64,000 nucleotides of DNA from contig CAMCZZ010000007.1 in NCBI GenBank assembly GCA_945888375.1, positions 64,689 to 128,688 of the forward strand, read 5' to 3'. Shown here piece by piece: positions 59,156-64,000 of the stretch. The position numbers and the translations under genes are program-made. The stretch is from Akkermansia muciniphila. Lineage in GTDB: Bacteria > Verrucomicrobiota > Verrucomicrobiia > Opitutales > Opitutaceae. The number at the start of each line of letters is the position of its first letter. The first letter of the stretch is position 1. Below the pieces are notes generated by a model. That model did no database searches. It saw only the letters and a list, made by a program, of their open reading frames with translations, and was not told where the DNA came from.

Positions 59156-59947
59156 TCAGGGTCCGCCGGTGCCGACTGTGGCAGTGCCGTCGGCGCCGGA
59201 CTTGTTTTCCTCAACAAACTTCTTGGTCGTGGAGGTCGCCTTGGTGGTCTTCTTGATATCGTTGGCTTTGGCGCCGTCGGTGCCAATCAACTCGCCGGTC
59301 GCTGGGGCGGCGCCGAGATTGCGGTAATACTGCACGTTGCCGCCCAAGAATACGATATGGCCGCCGTCGGAGCCATACACGCCGATGGCGTCGTCGATGT
59401 TTCCGCCAGTCGTGGTCAGGAAACCACGGGTGAAGGCGATCGGGGTGGTGGAGGAATCGGAGGTGGTCAGGCCGAGGACGACGCCGAAGGCCAGAGAGAG
59501 GGACTTGAAGGTAGGCGTGCCACCAGTGAAGTCTTTGCTGGCGCCATTGGGGGTGTAAACGGTCGAGGCGCCGGTGGTGCTGGTGCCGTTCTTGTCGTTC
59601 GACACGACCCAGATGGTGGCGTCGTTCAAGCCGCCGCCGACAGCCAGAGCGGCTGCGAAGCCGTCAACGGATTCACCCGTGCCAGCGGTGGTAGTGGCGG
59701 TGCCGAAGGTGGCACCGTTGGTAACATTGGTCAACCTTGGCAATTGATCCTTGTTATCGGAAGCGTAAATTAGGGCAGCCTGGCCGATTTGGCGGAGGTT
59801 GCTGGCGGCAACGGACTTGGCGGCGGTGTCGCGCACCTTGCCCACGGTGGGGATGATGATCGCGGCCAGGATGCCGATGATCGCGATGACCGTCAGGAGC
59901 TCAATGAGGGTGAAGCCTTTTTGGAGGCGCTTGGTGGAGGTAGTCAT
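59156..59947 (-). CDS. Prepilin-type N-terminal cleavage protein (type II secretion/type IV pilin-like)
   Basis: A 263-residue protein with a short basic leader and a type IV prepilin signal: GFTLIELLTVIAIIGILAA, cleaved after the Gly by prepilin peptidase and with Glu5 kept. The globular part contains SNLRQIGQAALIYASDNK, typical of the pseudopilin-like proteins abundant in Planctomycetes and Verrucomicrobiota. The C-terminal tail is Thr/Lys-rich. It is probably a surface or periplasmic fibre or secretion component. No pil or gsp genes are adjacent. Confidence 0.88.
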   Translation of the reverse strand: MTTSTKRLQKGFTLIELLTVIAIIGILAAIIIPTVGKVRDTAAKSVAASNLRQIGQAALIYASDNKDQLPRLTNVTNGATFGTATTTAGTGESVDGFAAALAVGGGLNDATIWVVSNDKNGTSTTGASTVYTPNGASKDFTGGTPTFKSLSLAFGVVLGLTTSDSSTTPIAFTRGFLTTTGGNIDDAIGVYGSDGGHIVFLGGNVQYYRNLGAAPATGELIGTDGAKANDIKKTTKATSTTKKFVEENKSGADGTATVGTGGP

Positions 59948-60053
59948 AGGGGAGTGCAGAACGTCTAACTCATGGTCTGGTTCCTTACTTTACAAGCAGA
60001 AAGTCAGGCGCGGACTCGACATTTTTAAGGCCAGCCCAAAGTCTGCAGCCCGA

Positions 60054-60920
60054 ATGAAGATCTATCTCGATGGGAAGTTCGTCGATCAGGCGGACGCTAA
60101 AGTTTCGGTTTTCGACCACGGCCTCCTTTATGGCGACGGCGTGTTCGAGGGCATCCGCCTCTACCAGGGCAATATATTCCGCCTGGACGAGCACTTGGAG
60201 CGCCTGGAGATGTCGGCCAAAGCCCTCCTGCTCGACCTGCCTTGGTCGCGAGCCGAGATCGCCGAGGCCACGCTGGAGACCTGCCGCCAGAACGGCTTGG
60301 TGGATGGCTATATACGCCTGGTTGTCACCCGCGGCGTGGGCGACCTCGGGCTCTCGCCCTGGCTCTGCCCGCGCCCCTCGATCTTCATCATCGCGGCGAA
60401 GATCGCGCTGTATCCCGCCGAGCACTACACCAGCGGCTTGAATATCTGCACCGTGGCCACCCGTCGCATCAGCCCGGCCGCCCTGCCACCGACCGTCAAG
60501 TCGCTCAATTACCTCAACAACATCCTCGCCAAGATCGAGGCCCGCCAGGCCGGCTGCCTCGAGGCCATCATGCTCAACGACCAAGGCTACGTCGCGGAGT
60601 GCACCGGCGACAACCTCTTCGTCGTGCGCAAGGGCGCGATCATCACCCCCGCCGCCTCCCAAGGCGCGCTCAAGGGCATCACCCGCGATGTCATCTTCGA
60701 CATCGCGAAAGAGCTCGGCATCCCCATGCACGAGGGCGACCTCACCCGCTACGACGTCTGGTGCGCGGACGAGTGTTTCCTCACGGGCACCGCCGCCGAG
60801 GTCATCCCGGTGGTGAAGCTCGACGGTCGGGTGATCGGCGACGGCAAGCCCGGCGCGGTCACCGCCCGCATCCTCGAGGCCTTCCGCCGTCGCGTGCTGG
60901 TCGAGGGCACCCGGCTTTAA
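60054..60920 (+). CDS. ilvE: Branched-chain amino acid aminotransferase
   Basis: A 288-residue fold-type IV PLP enzyme beginning MKIYLDGKFVDQADAKVSVF. The VFDHGLLYGDGVFEGIR motif, the PLP Lys in TVKSLNYLNN (about residue 148) and ECTGDNLFVV are family hallmarks. It catalyses the last step of Leu, Ile and Val synthesis; D-amino acid transaminases are close relatives and cannot be fully excluded. The open frame back to 59799 is antisense to the prepilin gene and is rejected. It is divergent from the prepilin gene. Confidence 0.92.
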   Translation: MKIYLDGKFVDQADAKVSVFDHGLLYGDGVFEGIRLYQGNIFRLDEHLERLEMSAKALLLDLPWSRAEIAEATLETCRQNGLVDGYIRLVVTRGVGDLGLSPWLCPRPSIFIIAAKIALYPAEHYTSGLNICTVATRRISPAALPPTVKSLNYLNNILAKIEARQAGCLEAIMLNDQGYVAECTGDNLFVVRKGAIITPAASQGALKGITRDVIFDIAKELGIPMHEGDLTRYDVWCADECFLTGTAAEVIPVVKLDGRVIGDGKPGAVTARILEAFRRRVLVEGTRL

Positions 60921-61175
60921 GGCCGGGCGCCGGCACCGGGCGGACGAAATGTCCCGGTGCCGCGGGCTGGGGCGCGACGGCTTGGCGCGCCCGCCCCTCT
61001 TGTCTCGTGCCTGCCCACCCCTTGACCGGGAGGCGTTTTCCCCTGTGGCGAAGGCAGGTTTCCGCGAGTCGCAAATAACGCTGGCATAAGGCCTGCAAAC
61101 CTTGCGTGGTTCCCGCGCCACCTTTTTGTCACGTGGCGTTCGAATTTTTCCCGATCCCTCTTTAAATCTATCAGC

Positions 61176-61712
61176 ATGGCCAGCCCACTCCAGTGCAACC
61201 TTTGCGGCAAGCCCGCGACCGTCCATCTCACGCAGATCGTCAACAGCAAGATGCACAAGGTGGACCTGTGCGAGGCCTGCGCCCAGGCCAAGGGCGTGAC
61301 CGATCCCGGCGGGTTTTCCCTCGCCGATCTGCTGATGAAGGCCTCCCTGTCTCCCGAAGCATCGGCAGGCGCGGCCGGGGATTGCCCGGGCTGCGGCTTC
61401 ACCGCCAACGATTTTAAGAAACACGGGCGCTTCGGTTGCCCGCAGTGTTACCGCACCTTCGCCGGTATGGTCGCCCCGATGCTGGAGAACATGCACAAGG
61501 GCGTGCGCCACGCCGGCAAGGTGCCGGTCAAGGCCCTGGAGCGACACACCTTGCTCGAGCGCGTCGCCGGCCTCGAGGCCGGCCTCGCCGCCGCGGTGAA
61601 AGCCGAGCGCTACGAGGAGGCCGCCCGCCTGCGCGACGAACTCGCCGAGGCCCGCCGCTCCGCCGCCAAGCCCTCCCCCGGCACACCTGCTCCCAGCCCC
61701 GCCCGCCGTTGA
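61176..61712 (+). CDS. mcsA: McsA-like activator of protein arginine kinase
   Basis: A 178-residue protein with two zinc-binding Cys pairs at the N-terminus (CNLCGKPATVHLTQ, CEACA), two more in the middle (CPGCG, CPQCY) and a UVR motif at the C-terminus (AVKAERYEEAARLRDELAEA). McsA activates McsB by binding it through such zinc modules. It lies 13 bases before mcsB and should be co-transcribed with it and with clpC. Confidence 0.92.
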   Translation: MASPLQCNLCGKPATVHLTQIVNSKMHKVDLCEACAQAKGVTDPGGFSLADLLMKASLSPEASAGAAGDCPGCGFTANDFKKHGRFGCPQCYRTFAGMVAPMLENMHKGVRHAGKVPVKALERHTLLERVAGLEAGLAAAVKAERYEEAARLRDELAEARRSAAKPSPGTPAPSPARR

Positions 61713-61725
61713 TCCCCCGCCGCCC

Positions 61726-62811
61726 ATGACTGTCGCCGCCCTACTGGCCAACCCGAGCGAGCTCACCGATACCGCGAGCTCCAAGTGCGCCGTCGTCCTG
61801 ATGACGCGTATCCGCCTCGCGCGGAATCTCGCCGGCGCCGCCTTCCCCGGCTGGTGCCGTGAGGCCCAGCGCGAGGAGGTGCTCGCCAGCTGCCGCGTGG
61901 CGCTCGGGGCCACCGCTGCCATGCGCCGCTCGGTGAATGTGCCCGTCGCCGAGCTCACCGACCTCCAGAAACAGATCCTGGTCGAGCGCCACCTCATCTC
62001 CCGCGAACTCTCCGGGTCTAAGCACGGCGGCGGGCTCGTGATCAACCGCGACCAGACCGTCTCGGTGATGATCAACGAGGAGGACCACCTCCGCGTGCAG
62101 GTGTTGCGCGCCGGCTTCCAGCTGAAGAAGGCTTGGAACCAGATCGACACCCTCGATTCCGAACTGGAGGAGCGCCTCGACTACGCCTTCGACCCCGAAC
62201 TCGGCTACCTCACCGCCTGCCCGACCAACCTCGGCACCGGCATGCGCGCCTCGGCCATGATGCACCTGCCCGCCCTAGTCATCTCCGGCCAGATGGAGAA
62301 AGTCGTCCGCGCGGTGAATCAGCTCGGCATGGTCGTGCGCGGTCTTTTCGGCGAGGGCTCGGATGCCTCCGGCAGCATTTTCCAGATTTCCAACCAGACC
62401 ACGCTCGGCGAGTCCGAGGACGCCATCCTCAAGCGCCTCGGCAGCGTCCTCCAGTCCATCATCGAGCACGAGCTGAACGCCCGTGAAAAACTCATCGAGG
62501 CCGACGCCCCCAAGCTTTTCGACAAGATCGGCCGCGCCTACGGCATCCTGCAAAACTGCCACCAACTCAGCTCCAGCGAGGCCATGAACCTCCTGTCCTT
62601 GCTCCGCCTCGGCATCGACCTCGGCCTCTTCCCCGAGCCCATCCGCGCGGTGACCGACCGCCTCCTGATCGAGGCCCAGCCCGGCCACATCCAGGCCGCC
62701 GCCCGCCACGACCTCGATTCGGTTATGCGCGACGCCCTCCGTGCCGATAAAATCCGCAACGAATTTGCGGTCGTCGCCCGGCCTGATTTTAGTTTACACA
62801 CCAAAGAATAA
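61726..62811 (+). CDS. mcsB: Protein arginine kinase
   Basis: McsB phosphorylates arginine residues of proteins and so tags them for ClpC-ClpP degradation. The 361-residue protein is of the phosphagen kinase fold: VVLMTRIRLARNLAG near the N-terminus, the NEEDHLRVQ motif and LTACPTNLGTGMRAS, which includes the reactive Cys region. Its neighbours mcsA and clpC make the whole tagging and unfolding set; no ctsR gene is present here. Confidence 0.95.
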   Translation: MTVAALLANPSELTDTASSKCAVVLMTRIRLARNLAGAAFPGWCREAQREEVLASCRVALGATAAMRRSVNVPVAELTDLQKQILVERHLISRELSGSKHGGGLVINRDQTVSVMINEEDHLRVQVLRAGFQLKKAWNQIDTLDSELEERLDYAFDPELGYLTACPTNLGTGMRASAMMHLPALVISGQMEKVVRAVNQLGMVVRGLFGEGSDASGSIFQISNQTTLGESEDAILKRLGSVLQSIIEHELNAREKLIEADAPKLFDKIGRAYGILQNCHQLSSSEAMNLLSLLRLGIDLGLFPEPIRAVTDRLLIEAQPGHIQAAARHDLDSVMRDALRADKIRNEFAVVARPDFSLHTKE

Positions 62812-62885
62812 TTCCCCGCCGCCCGCCCGGGCCGGATGGCCGGGCCCGACGCCGCGCCCCTTACTCCCATTAAACTCCCTACTTT

Positions 62886-64000
<1,115 letters not shown>

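Noticed and set aside
59985-62150. A 721-codon antisense frame over ilvE, mcsA and mcsB
   Set aside because: It covers three well-recognised genes on the other strand and has no family motif.

Overview
The window looks like chromosomal DNA of a high-GC, Gram-negative bacterium of the Verrucomicrobiota, probably near Opitutaceae. This is inferred from gene content, not from an rRNA. The clues are lpxK (an outer membrane with lipid A), a PEP-CTERM protein, a very large Ig-repeat pectate lyase, a GH97 glycosidase, a prepilin of the type common in this phylum, and an mcsA-mcsB-clpC set. Most start codons follow pyrimidine-rich leaders rather than a Shine-Dalgarno sequence. I saw no rRNA, tRNA, CRISPR array or complete insertion sequence.

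Layout. Bases 1-4130 (minus strand) carry the start of the division and cell-wall cluster: mraZ, rsmH, ftsL, ftsI, murE (cut by the window edge). A four-repeat MraZ box with exact 10-bp spacing precedes mraZ. After sufT, bases 5825-9373 hold a radical SAM gene with two tightly linked unknown genes and a secreted unknown protein. Bases 9431-17456 form an accessory island. Its minus arm encodes a WYL regulator, a tandem AAA+ ATPase, a 77-residue protein, a GIY-YIG nuclease-like protein and a protein with an OGG-like helix-hairpin-helix motif. Its divergent plus arm encodes another OGG-fold-like protein, a GIY-YIG-like protein and a Cys-based phosphatase in a coupled operon. The pairing of OGG-like and GIY-YIG-like genes on both sides of the regulator is the best candidate here for an undescribed, perhaps defensive, system.

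Bases 17578-24488 are mostly housekeeping: truA, comF, accD (zinc ribbon eroded), folC, a sugar-type ABC ATPase, a double ribbon-helix-helix protein and an aspartate aminotransferase. Then come a 1386-residue hybrid histidine kinase, a divergent AraC regulator/oxidoreductase pair, a zinc peptidase, a GH97 enzyme, infC and an amidase. Sulfate activation genes cysC, cysD and cysN follow, with a four-helix-bundle gene inserted between cysD and cysN.

Bases 40132-53430 include a PEP-CTERM protein, a rhomboid-like protein, a nuclease-helicase, a RecO-like gene, ybeY, hrpB, a split phosphotransacetylase pair, a class V aminotransferase and lpxK. The right end carries an M29 aminopeptidase, the pectate lyase, a prepilin, ilvE and the protein-arginine phosphorylation/proteolysis genes mcsA-mcsB-clpC (clpC cut by the edge).

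Two unannotated dispersed repeat families were found by comparing intergenic regions. Family 1 has three copies of about 150-177 bp, with terminal inverted repeats in the best copy. Family 2 has four copies of about 90-190 bp, each placed just after a gene's 3' end.
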